A stretch of DNA of 64,000 nucleotides from Marinobacter panjinensis (GTDB lineage: Bacteria > Pseudomonadota > Gammaproteobacteria > Pseudomonadales > Oleiphilaceae), in assembly GCF_005298175.1 (NCBI RefSeq), contig NZ_SZYH01000002.1:496001-560000 (forward strand). Direction: 5' to 3'. The position numbers and the translations under genes are program-made. Shown piece after piece: positions 46,746 to 56,075 of the stretch (positions within the stretch are counted from its first letter, which is position 1; every line of letters starts with the position of its first letter). The notes beneath the pieces were generated by a model that made no database searches, was not told where the DNA came from, and saw only the letters and a program-made list of their open reading frames with translations.

Positions 46746-47090
46746 TCAGTGTTTGAATCGTTCGGCCCATTCACCGGCGCTAAAGCCGACGCTGACTGTG
46801 TTGCCGTGCTCAACCACGGGCCGCTTGATGATGGACGGGTTGTCGAGCATCAGGCGATGGGCGGATTGGGCGCCAATATTATCACGAACCTCATCCGGAA
46901 GTTTGCGCCAGGTGGTGCCGCGGCGGTTCAGCAGCACTTCCCAGCCGGCTGACTGCTCCCATTGGCTGAGCCGGTCAGCATCCAGGCCATCCTTCTTGAA
47001 GTCATGGAATTCGTAACCGATACCAGCGTCATCCAGCCATTTGCGGGCTTTTTTGACAGTGTCGCAGTTCCTGATGCCGTAGAGCTTCAT
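46746..47090 (-). CDS. yffB: ArsC/Spx-family reductase YffB
   Basis: 114 residues, thioredoxin-like ArsC fold. MKLYGIRNCDTVKKARKWLD carries a single N-terminal Cys9 with no CxxC partner. KRPVVEHG near the end is the usual family signature. It is between dapC (ATGA overlap) and dapD (17 bp), the same order as in Pseudomonas. YffB is thought to be a glutathione-dependent thiol reductase; the link to lysine synthesis is unexplained. Confidence 0.92.
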   Translation of the reverse strand: MKLYGIRNCDTVKKARKWLDDAGIGYEFHDFKKDGLDADRLSQWEQSAGWEVLLNRRGTTWRKLPDEVRDNIGAQSAHRLMLDNPSIIKRPVVEHGNTVSVGFSAGEWAERFKH

Positions 47091-48289
47091 GCCTTGTTCG
47101 CCTTAACAAATGTCACAATGCGTCTTGCGGCTTCGACGCATTCCTCGATTGGGGCCACCAGGGCCATGCGTACCCGGTTCTCACCCGGATTATGATCATC
47201 CACCGTGCGGGACAGGTAACGGCCCGGCAGTACATGCACATTCTGCTGTGCCGACAGTTCCCGGGCGAAGATTTCGTCGTCCATCGGAGTGCGCGGCCAG
47301 AGGTAGAAGCCGGCATCGGGGAAGTCCACGTCCATTACTTCCCGCAGGATGGGTACCACTGCCTCGAATTTGGTGCGGTAGGCGGCCCGGTTTTCCCGCA
47401 CATGGTCTTCATCGTTCCAGGCGGCAATGCTCGCCAGCTGGTTGTGGATGGGCATGGCACAGCCGTGGTAGGTGCGGTACTTGAGGTAGCCCTTCAGGAT
47501 CTCCGCATCGCCGGCCACGAAACCGGAGCGCAGTCCCGGCAGGTTGCTGCGCTTGGACAGGCTGTGGAACACAATGCAGCGGGCAAAATCATTGCGGCCG
47601 ATGGCGGCGCAGGTCTGTAGCAGCCCTTCCGGCGGCCGGCTTTCATCGGGGTAAAGCTCGGAGTAGCACTCGTCGGACGCGACGATAAAATCATGCCTGT
47701 CTGCCAGCTCGATCACTCGAGTCAGAGTTGCCCGGGGAATGACCGAGCCACTGGGGTTGCCCGGCGAGCAGAGGAACAGAACCTGGCAGTCTCTCCATAC
47801 CGAATCCGGCACTTTGTCGAAGTCCGGTATGAAATTGTTGCCGGCATCGCAGGCCAAATAATGGGGCGTTGCCCCGGCAAGGAACGCGGCGCCTTCGTAG
47901 ACCTGATAGAACGGATTCGGGCTGACCACGGTGGCGGGCCGGGTCGAATCCACCACCGACTGAACCAGCGAGAAAATGCCCTCCCGGGTGCCATTGACCG
48001 GAACGATGTGGTGCTCCGGCGTCAGCGTTCCCGGTGTCAGTTCAAAGCGCCGGGTGGCCCAGCGTGCAATGGCCTGGCGCAGTTCGTCGGTGCCTTTGGT
48101 GGTGGGGTAATTGGCAAGCTTGTCCAGGTTATCCGCAATCACCTGTTTCACGAATTCCGGGGAGGGATGCTTGGGCTCGCCGATCCCTAATGAAATCGGG
48201 CTCAGGTCTTGCGGAACACGGATGCCGGCCTTCAGTTTTGTCAGCTTCTCGAAGGGGTAGGGGTGTAATCTGTCCAGATCCGGGTTCAT
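47087..48289 (-). CDS. dapC: succinyldiaminopimelate transaminase
   Basis: 400 residues from ATG 48289, which overlaps the glnD TGA (ATGA); a TTG 8 codons upstream is less likely. A PLP class I/II aminotransferase: SLSKRSNLPGLRSGF near residue 246 holds the PLP-binding Lys, and CSPGNPSGSV the conserved Asn-Pro. It converts N-succinyl-2-amino-6-ketopimelate to N-succinyl-LL-diaminopimelate using glutamate. Overlaps yffB at its end. Lysine/peptidoglycan pathway, cytoplasmic. Confidence 0.94.
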   Translation of the reverse strand: MNPDLDRLHPYPFEKLTKLKAGIRVPQDLSPISLGIGEPKHPSPEFVKQVIADNLDKLANYPTTKGTDELRQAIARWATRRFELTPGTLTPEHHIVPVNGTREGIFSLVQSVVDSTRPATVVSPNPFYQVYEGAAFLAGATPHYLACDAGNNFIPDFDKVPDSVWRDCQVLFLCSPGNPSGSVIPRATLTRVIELADRHDFIVASDECYSELYPDESRPPEGLLQTCAAIGRNDFARCIVFHSLSKRSNLPGLRSGFVAGDAEILKGYLKYRTYHGCAMPIHNQLASIAAWNDEDHVRENRAAYRTKFEAVVPILREVMDVDFPDAGFYLWPRTPMDDEIFARELSAQQNVHVLPGRYLSRTVDDHNPGENRVRMALVAPIEECVEAARRIVTFVKANKA

Positions 48290-50931
48290 TGGGTGTCGTC
48301 CAGCATTTGGCAAAGATCCTGCTGCAGAGCCTGGCAGGCAGCAGGATCACTGATCTGCTCGCCATGCTCGTCGGTTACAAAAAATACGTCTTCTACCCGC
48401 TCGCCAAGGGTGGCTATCTTGGCGTTGGTCAGCCGCACGCGATGCTCCAGCAGCACCTGCCCGACCCGTGCCAGCAAGCCCGGGCGATCCGGGGTGACCA
48501 CTTCCACCACCGTGCGCTGGTTGACGGTGTCGCTGGAGAAGGTCACCTCGGTGGGGAAGGCAAAGTGCTTGAGCTGCCTGGGGGTGCGTCGGTGGATGAT
48601 ATCCGGGTAATCCTCAGGGTCATCCAGTTCCTCGATCAGGCGCCTGCGTACACGGTCCTTCCGGGCCGGGTCGATACCCAGCGGCTTGCCTTTCTCGTCC
48701 AGCACAATGTAGGAGCTGATGGAGAAGGGGCCTTCGCTGGAACTGATGCGGGCATCCACGATGTTCAGATTCAGTTGCTCCAGCACCGCAGTGGTGGCGG
48801 CAAACAGATCGATGCGATCGCTCATGTAGATGATGATCTGGGAGTAGCCGTCCGTGGGCCCGCCGCGGGTATCGCGGATCAGTACCAGCGGGTCCGGGTC
48901 GTCGCCGTGGCGGATAATGGCGGCGGTTTGCCAGGCGATATCCACCGTGGAATCCTGCAGGAAGTAGTCTTCGTCCAGGGTGTCCCAGATGTTGTCGATC
49001 TGCTCGTCGGTCATATTCTGGGCGTGGAGAATTTCCCGCGCTTCGGATTGGGTGGCCCGCACCCACTCCTGACGGTCTACCGGTGTTTCCGAGCCGCGCC
49101 GCAGTGCCCGTTTGGTCTCGATATAAAGCTGACGCAGCAGCGACGCTCGCCAGGTATTCCAGAGTTTCGGGTTGGTGGCGCTGATGTCGCACACCGTCAA
49201 CACATAGAGGTAGTCCAGGTGAATCTGGCTGGGCACCGACTGTGCAAAGCCGTGAATGATATCAGGGTCGGAGATGTCCTTGCGCTGGGCCGTCATGGAC
49301 ATCAGCAGGTGATTTTCCACCAGCCAGGAGGCCAGCTGGGTGTCCCGCTCACTGAGATGATGGCGTTGACAGAAGTCTTCCACGTCGATGGCGCCCAACT
49401 CTGAATGGTCGCCGCCCCGGCCCTTGGCCACGTCGTGGTAGAGGCCGGCGATATACAGTGTTTCCAGCTTCGGCAACCGGTGAATAAGCCGGGACGCCAG
49501 GGGGTAATCATTGCGTGCTTCGGTACTGTCCAGCCGCACCATGTTCCGAATCACCCGCATGGTGTGGGCGTCGACTGTGTAGATGTGGAACAGGTCGTGC
49601 TGCATCTGGCCGATGATCTGGCCAAATTCCGGTAGGTAACGGCCAAGCACGTTGTATTTCTTCATCGCAGACAGAGTCTGGTCGAGAGCGTGCGGGGTGC
49701 GCAGTAGTTCCATGAACAGGGAAGTAACCGCCAGGTCCGAGCGGAAGGCGTCGTCAATCAGGTGCCGGTGTGCCCGCAGGGAACGGATCGTGGTGGCCCT
49801 GATGCCCTTGATCTCCGGGTGCTGGGCCATCAGCACGAAGATTTCCATAATGGCATAGGGGGCGTAGGCGAAAACCTGGTTGTTAACCGCCTCAATATAG
49901 TAATTGCGGATCTGGAAGCGTTTGTTCAGGGGCAGTATGTCGTCGTCACTGCCTGAACCCAGAATGGCCTCGTCGTAGTACTGCAGGATCACATCCGCCA
50001 GCTCGGCCAGCGCCAATACCGTGCGGTAATAGGACTGCATCATCAGCTCAACACCAAGCCGTTTGCCTTCATCCCGGTAACCCAGCATCTCGGCAAGGGC
50101 GCGTTGATGATCAAACAGCAGGCGGTTTTCATTGCGGTCGGCGATCAGTTGCAGGCCATATCGCAGACGCCACAGGAAGGTTTCGCCCTGAAGCAGAATC
50201 TGGTGTTCTTCCTCGGTCAGTATGCTGAAGCGGGTCAGATCGGCGATGTTCTGCAGGCCGAAGTGCCGCTTGGTAATCCAGCCGATGGTCTGTATATCCC
50301 GCAGGGCCCCGGGAGAGCCTTTCACGTTTGGCTCCAGGTTGTACTCCGTGTCCCCGTACTTCGCGTGCCGGCGTTTCTGCTCTTCCCGTTTGGCGATGAA
50401 ATAGTCGCGGTCGGAACTGATGGCGTCGGAATACACCTGTTGGCTGAGTTCGTTGCGCAGTTCATCCGGCCCGGCAATGGTGCGGGTTTCCAGCAGGTTG
50501 GTCAGGATGGTGACATCTTCCCGGGCGGCGCTCAGGCTCTCTTCGATGCTGCGAACGCTGTGGCCAATGTCCAGCTTCAGATCCCACAGCAGGGTCACGA
50601 AGGCGCCCAGATCTTCCTGCCAGCCCTCTTCTATACCGTTGCGGGTCAATATCAGCAGATCGATATCAGAATGGGGGTGGAGCTCGCCCCGACCATAGCC
50701 GCCGACGGCGATCAGGGAAATGTCCGGGGAGGAGGCAAAGGCATAACGGTTCCAGATCAAAGCCAACACCGTGTCCAGAGTGCCGGATCTGGAATGCACC
50801 AGAGCACGAACGTCAGCTCCCTGCCGGAACGCTTCCGCATCTGCGTTGTAGCGTTCCTTCAGTAGCTCCCGGGCTGCCCGCACGGGCGAGGCATCATTGC
50901 TGATACTGGCTTCAAGTTCGCTGAAGTCCAC
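48286..50931 (-). CDS. glnD: [protein-PII] uridylyltransferase / uridylyl-removing enzyme
   Basis: 881 residues. Nucleotidyltransferase motif GGYGRGELHPHSDID (77-91), a central HD hydrolase domain with GLYHDVAKGRGGDHS near residue 500, and two C-terminal ACT domains (about 690-770 and 795-870) that sense glutamine. GlnD adds or removes UMP from PII proteins according to nitrogen status. It starts at GTG 50931, directly after the map TAG, a position shared with Pseudomonas and E. coli (map-glnD). All domains look intact. Confidence 0.97.
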   Translation of the reverse strand: MDFSELEASISNDASPVRAARELLKERYNADAEAFRQGADVRALVHSRSGTLDTVLALIWNRYAFASSPDISLIAVGGYGRGELHPHSDIDLLILTRNGIEEGWQEDLGAFVTLLWDLKLDIGHSVRSIEESLSAAREDVTILTNLLETRTIAGPDELRNELSQQVYSDAISSDRDYFIAKREEQKRRHAKYGDTEYNLEPNVKGSPGALRDIQTIGWITKRHFGLQNIADLTRFSILTEEEHQILLQGETFLWRLRYGLQLIADRNENRLLFDHQRALAEMLGYRDEGKRLGVELMMQSYYRTVLALAELADVILQYYDEAILGSGSDDDILPLNKRFQIRNYYIEAVNNQVFAYAPYAIMEIFVLMAQHPEIKGIRATTIRSLRAHRHLIDDAFRSDLAVTSLFMELLRTPHALDQTLSAMKKYNVLGRYLPEFGQIIGQMQHDLFHIYTVDAHTMRVIRNMVRLDSTEARNDYPLASRLIHRLPKLETLYIAGLYHDVAKGRGGDHSELGAIDVEDFCQRHHLSERDTQLASWLVENHLLMSMTAQRKDISDPDIIHGFAQSVPSQIHLDYLYVLTVCDISATNPKLWNTWRASLLRQLYIETKRALRRGSETPVDRQEWVRATQSEAREILHAQNMTDEQIDNIWDTLDEDYFLQDSTVDIAWQTAAIIRHGDDPDPLVLIRDTRGGPTDGYSQIIIYMSDRIDLFAATTAVLEQLNLNIVDARISSSEGPFSISSYIVLDEKGKPLGIDPARKDRVRRRLIEELDDPEDYPDIIHRRTPRQLKHFAFPTEVTFSSDTVNQRTVVEVVTPDRPGLLARVGQVLLEHRVRLTNAKIATLGERVEDVFFVTDEHGEQISDPAACQALQQDLCQMLDDTQ

Positions 50932-51702
50932 CTAGAACGACTCTTCCGTACGTTTGGTCAGTACCTCGTGGCCGTCTGCGGTGACCAGTATGGTGTGCTC
51001 CCATTGCGCCGAGAGTTTGTGATCCTTGGTGACCACCGTCCAGCCATCCGGTAACAGCTTGGTGTGGTACTTGCCCTGATTGATCATCGGTTCGATAGTA
51101 AAGGTCATGCCTTCCTGCAGCTCCATACCGGTTCCCGGCTTACCGTAGTGCATTACTTGAGGGTCTTCATGGAAGACCTGGCCAATGCCGTGGCCGCAGT
51201 AGTCCCGCACCACGGAATACCGATGTTTTTCGGCATGCTGCTGGATAACGTGGCCGATGTCCCCGAGCCGGGTGCCCGGTTTCACCAGTTCAATACCTTT
51301 ATATAGGCATTCCTGGGTAATCTGGATCAGGCGCTCGGTGCCCGGCTTGGGCTTGCCGACAATAAACATCTTGCTGGTGTCGCCGTGCCAGCCATCCTTG
51401 ATGACGGTGACATCAATATTGAGGATGTCGCCTTCCTTTAAAACCTTCTTTTCGGAAGGGATGCCATGGCAGACCACATGGTTCACCGAAGTGCACACTG
51501 ATTTCGGGAAACCCTTGTAGTTCAGCGGTGCAGGAATGGTCTTCTGCTCGTTCACCATGTAGTCGTGGCAGATGGTGTCCAGTTCCTCGGTGGTTACGCC
51601 GGGCTTGACGTGTTCGCCAATCATCTCGAGAACGTCGGCAGCCAGGCGGCCGGCGACGCGCATCTTTTCGATTTCTTCCGGAGTCTTGATCGATACCTGC
51701 AT
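50932..51702 (-). CDS. map: methionine aminopeptidase, type I
   Basis: 256 residues. Metal ligands Asp97 (NIDVTV) and Asp108 (HGDTSKMF) sit at exactly the E. coli positions; the later His and two Glu are in GHGIGQVFHEDP, TIEPMI and QWEHTILV. It removes the initiator Met from nascent proteins. It is divergent from rpsB, the common gammaproteobacterial arrangement, 286 bp apart. ATG 51702. Confidence 0.97.
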   Translation of the reverse strand: MQVSIKTPEEIEKMRVAGRLAADVLEMIGEHVKPGVTTEELDTICHDYMVNEQKTIPAPLNYKGFPKSVCTSVNHVVCHGIPSEKKVLKEGDILNIDVTVIKDGWHGDTSKMFIVGKPKPGTERLIQITQECLYKGIELVKPGTRLGDIGHVIQQHAEKHRYSVVRDYCGHGIGQVFHEDPQVMHYGKPGTGMELQEGMTFTIEPMINQGKYHTKLLPDGWTVVTKDHKLSAQWEHTILVTADGHEVLTKRTEESF

Positions 51703-51826
51703 TGGGTTTCCCGTTGATTTGGATCAAACAGGCATTTTAAGGGGGAGTGTGGCCCGGTACAAGGAAGAGGCGGTCGCAGACCTATTACCCGAGCCACAAA
51801 TTAATGGAATCAGGCGGCCGATTTAT

Positions 51827-51834
51827 GGTATAAA
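51827..51834 (+). promoter_or_regulatory. putative rpsB promoter (extended -10)
   Basis: TGG-TATAAA (hexamer 51829-51834) is an extended -10 with the TG dinucleotide at the right distance. The -35 region is weak. Located 155 bases before rpsB, leaving room for the leader element. Confidence 0.5.
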
Positions 51835-51920
51835 CGCGCCCGCTGGAAACAAATCCGGCAAATTCGCACACACGTCGGCACGTTGTCCCAGGGTGCCTGC
51901 TTCTGTTGCTCACATAAAAA

Positions 51921-51974
51921 AGCAGCGGGTTCAGGTTGGGTCAATCGGACGTGTGGAGGACTAACCCGAAGCTA
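51921..51974 (+). promoter_or_regulatory. ribosomal protein S2 leader (rpsB autoregulatory element)
   Basis: CGGGTT (51926-51931) pairs with AACCCG (51963-51968) around the conserved-looking GGACGTGTGGAGGAC (51947-51961), directly upstream of the rpsB ribosome binding site. Gammaproteobacterial rpsB leaders have such an element through which S2 represses its own mRNA. The pairing is seen; identity is from established knowledge of that leader. Confidence 0.6.
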
Positions 51975-51988
51975 AAAAGGTAAATATC

Positions 51989-52741
51989 ATGGCTCAGGTA
52001 AATATGCGTGACCTGCTGAAGGCAGGCGCTCACTTCGGTCACCAGACCCGTTACTGGAACCCGAAAATGTCGAAGTTCATCTTCGGCGCCCGTAACAAGA
52101 TTCACATCATCAACCTTGAACAGACTGTTCCTGCGATGAACGATGCGTTGAACTTCGTTCATAACCTCGCAAACAGCAAGAACAAGATCCTGTTCGTTGG
52201 CACCAAGCGTGCAGCGGCCAAGATCATCAAGGAAGAAGCACTGCGCTCCAACCAGCCTTACGTGAACCATCGCTGGCTCGGCGGCATGCTGACCAACTAC
52301 AAGACCATCCGCCAGTCGATCCGTCGCTACCGCGACCTGGAAGCACAGAGCCAGGACGGTACCTTCGACAAGCTGACCAAGAAAGAAGCCCTTGATCGCA
52401 CCCGCGAAATGGACCGTCTTGAGCGCTCCATCGGCGGCATCAAGGACATGGGCGGCCTGCCGGACGCCTTGTTCGTTATCGACGTGGACCACGAGCGTAT
52501 CGCCATCAAGGAAGCCAACAAGCTGGGCATTCCTGTTATTGGTGTTGTTGATACCAACAGCGACCCGGACGGCGTTGATTACGTGATCCCGGGTAACGAC
52601 GATGCCATCCGCGCGATCCAGATTTACGTGCAGGCCGTTGCTGATACCTGCCTTGAAGCATCCCAGGCAGGTGCTGCCGGCGCTGACGAGTTTGTAGAAG
52701 TCAGCGAAGGCGCGGAAGGTGCTGCTCCCGCCGCGGAGTAA
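51989..52741 (+). CDS. rpsB: 30S ribosomal protein S2
   Basis: 250 residues, beginning [20 protein letters not shown] with the S2 signature and [18 protein letters not shown] near residue 90. S2 is the late-assembling protein of the small subunit, between head and body. AAAAAGG precedes ATG 51989. The leader carries the S2-binding element and a strong hairpin separates it from tsf. The acidic C-terminal tail ([14 protein letters not shown]) is longer than in E. coli. Confidence 0.98.
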   Translation: MAQVNMRDLLKAGAHFGHQTRYWNPKMSKFIFGARNKIHIINLEQTVPAMNDALNFVHNLANSKNKILFVGTKRAAAKIIKEEALRSNQPYVNHRWLGGMLTNYKTIRQSIRRYRDLEAQSQDGTFDKLTKKEALDRTREMDRLERSIGGIKDMGGLPDALFVIDVDHERIAIKEANKLGIPVIGVVDTNSDPDGVDYVIPGNDDAIRAIQIYVQAVADTCLEASQAGAAGADEFVEVSEGAEGAAPAAE

Positions 52742-52766
52742 TACCTTCTTCGCAAATGGGTTTTAG

Positions 52767-52797
52767 GGTGTGCCCGTGGCTTACCGCCGGGCACACC
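52767..52797 (+). terminator. rpsB-tsf intercistronic hairpin (attenuator-like)
   Basis: A 10-bp perfect stem GGTGTGCCCG / CGGGCACACC with an 11-base loop, 25 bases after the rpsB stop. No T-run follows, so it may be a pausing, Rho-linked or mRNA-stability element rather than a full terminator. E. coli also has an attenuator here. Confidence 0.6.
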
Positions 52798-52836
52798 GGT
52801 ACAGAATTTGGATTGGAACAGTTAAGAGGAATGAAC

Positions 52837-53706
52837 ATGGCTGCAATTACTGCCGCAATGGTCAAAGAGCTCCGTGAGCGCACGGGCCTTGGCATGATGG
52901 AGTGCAAGAAAGCACTGGTAGAGGCTGAAGGAAGCGTTGATGCTGCAATTGAAGAGCTGCGCAAGTCTTCCGGCCTGAAGGCTGCCAAGAAAGCGGGCCG
53001 TACCGCCGCTGAAGGTGTTTCCCTGATTAAAGTGTCTGACGACAACACTGTCGCCTACATCCTGGAAGTGAACTCCGAAACTGACTTCGTTGCCCGTGAT
53101 GACAACTTCATGAACTTCGCCAACGACGTTCTGAATGTTGCTTTCGAAAACGGCAAAACCGACGTTGCCGAACTGATGGAAGGCGATCTGGAAGCCAAGC
53201 GTGAAGCGCTGGTTCAGAAGATTGGCGAGAACATCACCGTTCGTCGCATCGTGCGGGTGGAAGGCCCGGTTGTGGGCGCTTACGTACACAGCACCAACAA
53301 GATTGCCGCTGTTGTGGCTCTCACCGCTGGTGACCCGGAAGTTGCACGGGACGTTGCCATGCACGTTGCCGCTGTTAACCCCCGGGTTGGCAAGCCGGAA
53401 GACATGCCGGCCGACGAGCTCGAGAAAGAAAAGGCCGTCATCAAGGCCCAGCCGGACATGGAAGGCAAGCCTGCCGAAATCGTCGAGAAGATGATGGGCG
53501 GCCGCATCAAGAAGTTCCTGGCGGAAAACAGCCTGGTCGAGCAACCGTTCGTCAAGAATCCTGACCAGACCGTCGGTCAGCTGATCAAGGAAAACGGAGC
53601 CGATCTGGCCAGCTTTGTCCGTCTGGAAGTTGGCGAAGGTATTGAGAGGGAAGAAGTGGACTTCGCTGCCGAGGTCGCTGCTGCAGCGGGCACCGGTAAG
53701 TCCTGA
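52837..53706 (+). CDS. tsf: translation elongation factor Ts
   Basis: 289 residues from ATG 52837 (AGAGGA upstream); the open frame to 52756 is not coding. [20 protein letters not shown] and [18 protein letters not shown] are the TsN domain; [11 protein letters not shown] and FIKNPD-like block ([10 protein letters not shown]) are family signatures. EF-Ts exchanges GDP for GTP on EF-Tu. It follows rpsB as in almost all bacteria and is separated from pyrH by a 185-bp structured gap. Confidence 0.97.
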   Translation: MAAITAAMVKELRERTGLGMMECKKALVEAEGSVDAAIEELRKSSGLKAAKKAGRTAAEGVSLIKVSDDNTVAYILEVNSETDFVARDDNFMNFANDVLNVAFENGKTDVAELMEGDLEAKREALVQKIGENITVRRIVRVEGPVVGAYVHSTNKIAAVVALTAGDPEVARDVAMHVAAVNPRVGKPEDMPADELEKEKAVIKAQPDMEGKPAEIVEKMMGGRIKKFLAENSLVEQPFVKNPDQTVGQLIKENGADLASFVRLEVGEGIEREEVDFAAEVAAAAGTGKS

Positions 53707-53788
53707 TCCTTCTGACAGGTGCTGAAGCATGCGCTGACGCACCGTTCGAGTCTGCCACGTTGGCTGGAGTAGTCCGGCTCTCGTGGCG

Positions 53789-53852
53789 GGCTTGTATCTG
53801 AGATACCCCTTTTTTCGAGGAGTATGTCAAATACAAGCCTGACAAGCTTGTC
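53789..53852 (+). other. structured leader between tsf and pyrH: nested hairpin plus 12-bp palindrome
   Basis: GGCTTGTAT (53789-53797) pairs perfectly with ATACAAGCC (53831-53839). Inside, ATACCCCT (53803-53810) pairs with AGGAGTAT (53818-53825) with one mismatch, around a T5 loop. A perfect palindrome GACAAGCTTGTC follows at 53841-53852, and its CAAGC can compete with the outer stem. This could be a switch or simply a terminator for tsf. Structure is seen; function inferred. Confidence 0.5.
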
Positions 53853-53891
53853 CTGCCAGACATCAAGCCAGACACACAGAAGGGGATCCTC

Positions 53892-54620
53892 ATGCCGAAG
53901 TCGTCCAATACCCAGCCCAGATACAAACGTGTTTTGCTCAAGCTCAGTGGCGAAGCCCTGGTGGGCGACCATGGTTTTGGTATTGACCCCAAAGTGCTTG
54001 ATCGTATGGCGCTGGATATTGGCTCCCTGATTGGTATTGGTGTCCAGGTAGGCCTGGTGATCGGTGGTGGTAACCTGTTCCGTGGTGCTGCTCTGAACGC
54101 GGCCGGCATGGACAGGGTGACAGGCGATCACATGGGAATGCTGGCAACCGTGATGAACGGGCTGGCCATGCGCGATGCCCTTGAGCGCTCCAACATTCGT
54201 ACCCGGGTTATGTCTGCCATCCCCATGAGTGGTATTGTTGAACATTACGACCGCCGCCGCGCCGTACGCGATCTGAAAGACGGCGACGTGGTGATCTTCT
54301 GTGCGGGTACGGGAAATCCGTTTTTTACAACCGATTCAGCGGCTTGTCTGCGCGGCATCGAGATTGAAGCTGATGCGGTGCTAAAAGCCACCAAGGTTGA
54401 TGGTGTTTACTCCGCGGATCCCTACAAAGACTCGACCGCGGAAAAATACGAGCACCTCACTTACGATGAAGTGCTGGACAAGAAACTGGGCGTGATGGAT
54501 CTGACCGCCATCTGCCTTGCCCGGGACCATGGCATGCCCCTTCGGGTCTTCGATATGAACCGGGCTGGCGCGCTGACCCGGATTGTAACCGGGGAATCTG
54601 AAGGCACATTGATTGAGTAA
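53892..54620 (+). CDS. pyrH: UMP kinase
   Basis: 242 residues with the amino-acid-kinase fold: [16 protein letters not shown] (phosphate loop), [24 protein letters not shown]. Phosphorylates UMP to UDP as a hexamer, activated by GTP and inhibited by UTP in this family. ATG 53892 with AAGGGGATCC upstream. Second gene of the pyrH-frr pair. Regular length. Confidence 0.97.
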   Translation: MPKSSNTQPRYKRVLLKLSGEALVGDHGFGIDPKVLDRMALDIGSLIGIGVQVGLVIGGGNLFRGAALNAAGMDRVTGDHMGMLATVMNGLAMRDALERSNIRTRVMSAIPMSGIVEHYDRRRAVRDLKDGDVVIFCAGTGNPFFTTDSAACLRGIEIEADAVLKATKVDGVYSADPYKDSTAEKYEHLTYDEVLDKKLGVMDLTAICLARDHGMPLRVFDMNRAGALTRIVTGESEGTLIE

Positions 54621-54649
54621 TTTTGAACAACGAATCCGAGGATGCTGCA

Positions 54650-55207
54650 GTGATTGACGATATTAAAGCTGATGCCGAAAAGAAAATGAAGAAAAGCCTT
54701 GAGTCCCTGAACTCGGCTTTCAACAAGATCCGTACCGGTCGTGCCCACCCCTCCATTCTGGACAGCGTAATGGTTGATTACTACGGCCAGGAGACACCGC
54801 TGAAGCAGGTTTGTAGCGTGAACGTGGAAGACAACCGTACTTTGTCAGTTTCGCCCTGGGAAAAGCCGCTGCTGCCGAAGATCGAGAAAGCGATCATGAT
54901 GTCGGATCTGGGCCTCAACCCGTCGAACAACGGTGAAGTCATTCGTATTCCCATGCCGATGCTGACCGAAGAAACCCGTAAGGAAATGGTCAAGCAGGCC
55001 AGGGCAGATGCGGAACATGGCAAGGTTTCCGTCCGCAACGCGCGTCGGGATGCCAACAGCACGCTGAAAGAACTGCTGAAAGAAAAGGAAATCAACGAAG
55101 ACGAAGAGCGCCACGGTGAGGAGGAAATCCAGAAATTGACCGACCGCTATATCGCCGATATCGAGAAGCAGCTAAAGGCCAAGGAAGAGGACCTGATGGC
55201 TGTCTGA
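54650..55207 (+). CDS. frr: ribosome recycling factor
   Basis: 185 residues, the standard length, from GTG 54650 with GAGG 8 bases upstream; the frame extends 9 codons further but without good cause. DDIKADAEKKMKKSLESL, KIRTGRAHPSILD and MVKQARADAEHGKVSVRN are family blocks. With EF-G it splits post-termination ribosomes. 29 bp after pyrH. A strong hairpin lies between it and uppS. Confidence 0.97.
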   Translation: MIDDIKADAEKKMKKSLESLNSAFNKIRTGRAHPSILDSVMVDYYGQETPLKQVCSVNVEDNRTLSVSPWEKPLLPKIEKAIMMSDLGLNPSNNGEVIRIPMPMLTEETRKEMVKQARADAEHGKVSVRNARRDANSTLKELLKEKEINEDEERHGEEEIQKLTDRYIADIEKQLKAKEEDLMAV

Positions 55208-55234
55208 GCAGCTGGTCAATTTCAGCAACATGAT

Positions 55235-55269
55235 CAGCCAGCATCGGCACCGTTGCCGGGTGCTGGCTG
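55235..55269 (+). other. strong hairpin between frr and uppS
   Basis: Outer stem CAGCCAGCA / TGCTGGCTG (9 bp, perfect) and inner stem CGGCA / TGCCG (5 bp) with a CCGT loop; only a T and GG are unpaired between them. It ends 13 bases before the uppS start, covering its upstream flank. No T-run. Likely a processing or stability element or a translational control site. Confidence 0.65.
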
Positions 55270-55282
55270 GACAGGGGATTGC

Positions 55283-56053
55283 ATGACGGAAAGTGTATCC
55301 GCAGAGATTCCGGTAGCGGCTGGCAGCCAGCCCCGGCATGTGGCCATTATCATGGATGGAAACAACCGCTGGGCCAAAGCCCGGCGGTTGAAGGGCGTTG
55401 CCGGCCATAAGGCCGGTGTTAAGGCCGTCAGGTCAGTGGTGGAAACCTGTGCCCGGGAAGGGGTGGAGGTATTGACACTTTTCGCGTTCTCCAGTGAGAA
55501 CTGGCGCCGCCCCGAGGACGAAGTGTCGGCGCTGATGCGTCTGTTCCTGTTTGCCCTGGAGCGGGAAGTGAAAAAGCTCCATCGCAATGATATCTGCCTG
55601 CGCATTATCGGCGACCGCTCGGCCTTCAGTGCGAACCTTCAGGAACACATGAACCGTGCCGAAGAGCTCACCCGTGACAATACCCGGATGACTCTGGTCA
55701 TAGCCGCAAACTACGGTGGCCACTGGGATATCACCCAGGCCAGCCGCAAAGTGGCCGAGAAGGTCCGCAAGGGTGAACTGGCGCCTTCGGATATCACCGA
55801 CAACCTGATACAGCAGCACCTCTCCATTGGCGATTTGCCCATGCCCGACCTGATGATCAGGACGGCAGGTGAGCAGCGCATCAGCAATTTCATGCTCTGG
55901 CACCTGGCTTACACCGAGTTGTACTTTTCTCCTGTTTACTGGCCGGATTTCCGTGAACAGGAAATGAGCCAGGCGCTACAGGCGTATGCGGGCCGGAAAC
56001 GCCGGTTTGGTCAGACTGACGACCAGATCGCCAGAGTGTCATCGGAACAATAA
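55283..56053 (+). CDS. uppS: undecaprenyl diphosphate synthase (cis-prenyltransferase)
   Basis: 256 residues from ATG 55283 (GGGG upstream). MDGNNRWAKARRLKGVAGH with catalytic Asp25, AFSSENWRRP, and the C-terminal TAGEQRISNFMLWHLAYTELYF are family signatures. Builds undecaprenyl diphosphate for peptidoglycan and O-antigen carriers by adding isopentenyl units to farnesyl diphosphate. Standard place between frr and cdsA. Confidence 0.97.
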   Translation: MTESVSAEIPVAAGSQPRHVAIIMDGNNRWAKARRLKGVAGHKAGVKAVRSVVETCAREGVEVLTLFAFSSENWRRPEDEVSALMRLFLFALEREVKKLHRNDICLRIIGDRSAFSANLQEHMNRAEELTRDNTRMTLVIAANYGGHWDITQASRKVAEKVRKGELAPSDITDNLIQQHLSIGDLPMPDLMIRTAGEQRISNFMLWHLAYTELYFSPVYWPDFREQEMSQALQAYAGRKRRFGQTDDQIARVSSEQ

Positions 56054-56075
56054 CGACAAAATAGCGAACGATACC

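Noticed and set aside
48034-49404. 456-codon plus-strand frame opposite dapC and glnD
   Set aside because: Shadow of two certain genes; no domain or ribosome binding site.
53824-53892. Possible leader peptide starting ATG 53824 before pyrH, with GAGGAG just ahead
   Set aside because: The ribosome site is only one base from the ATG, the peptide runs out of frame into pyrH, and the same bases form a stem.
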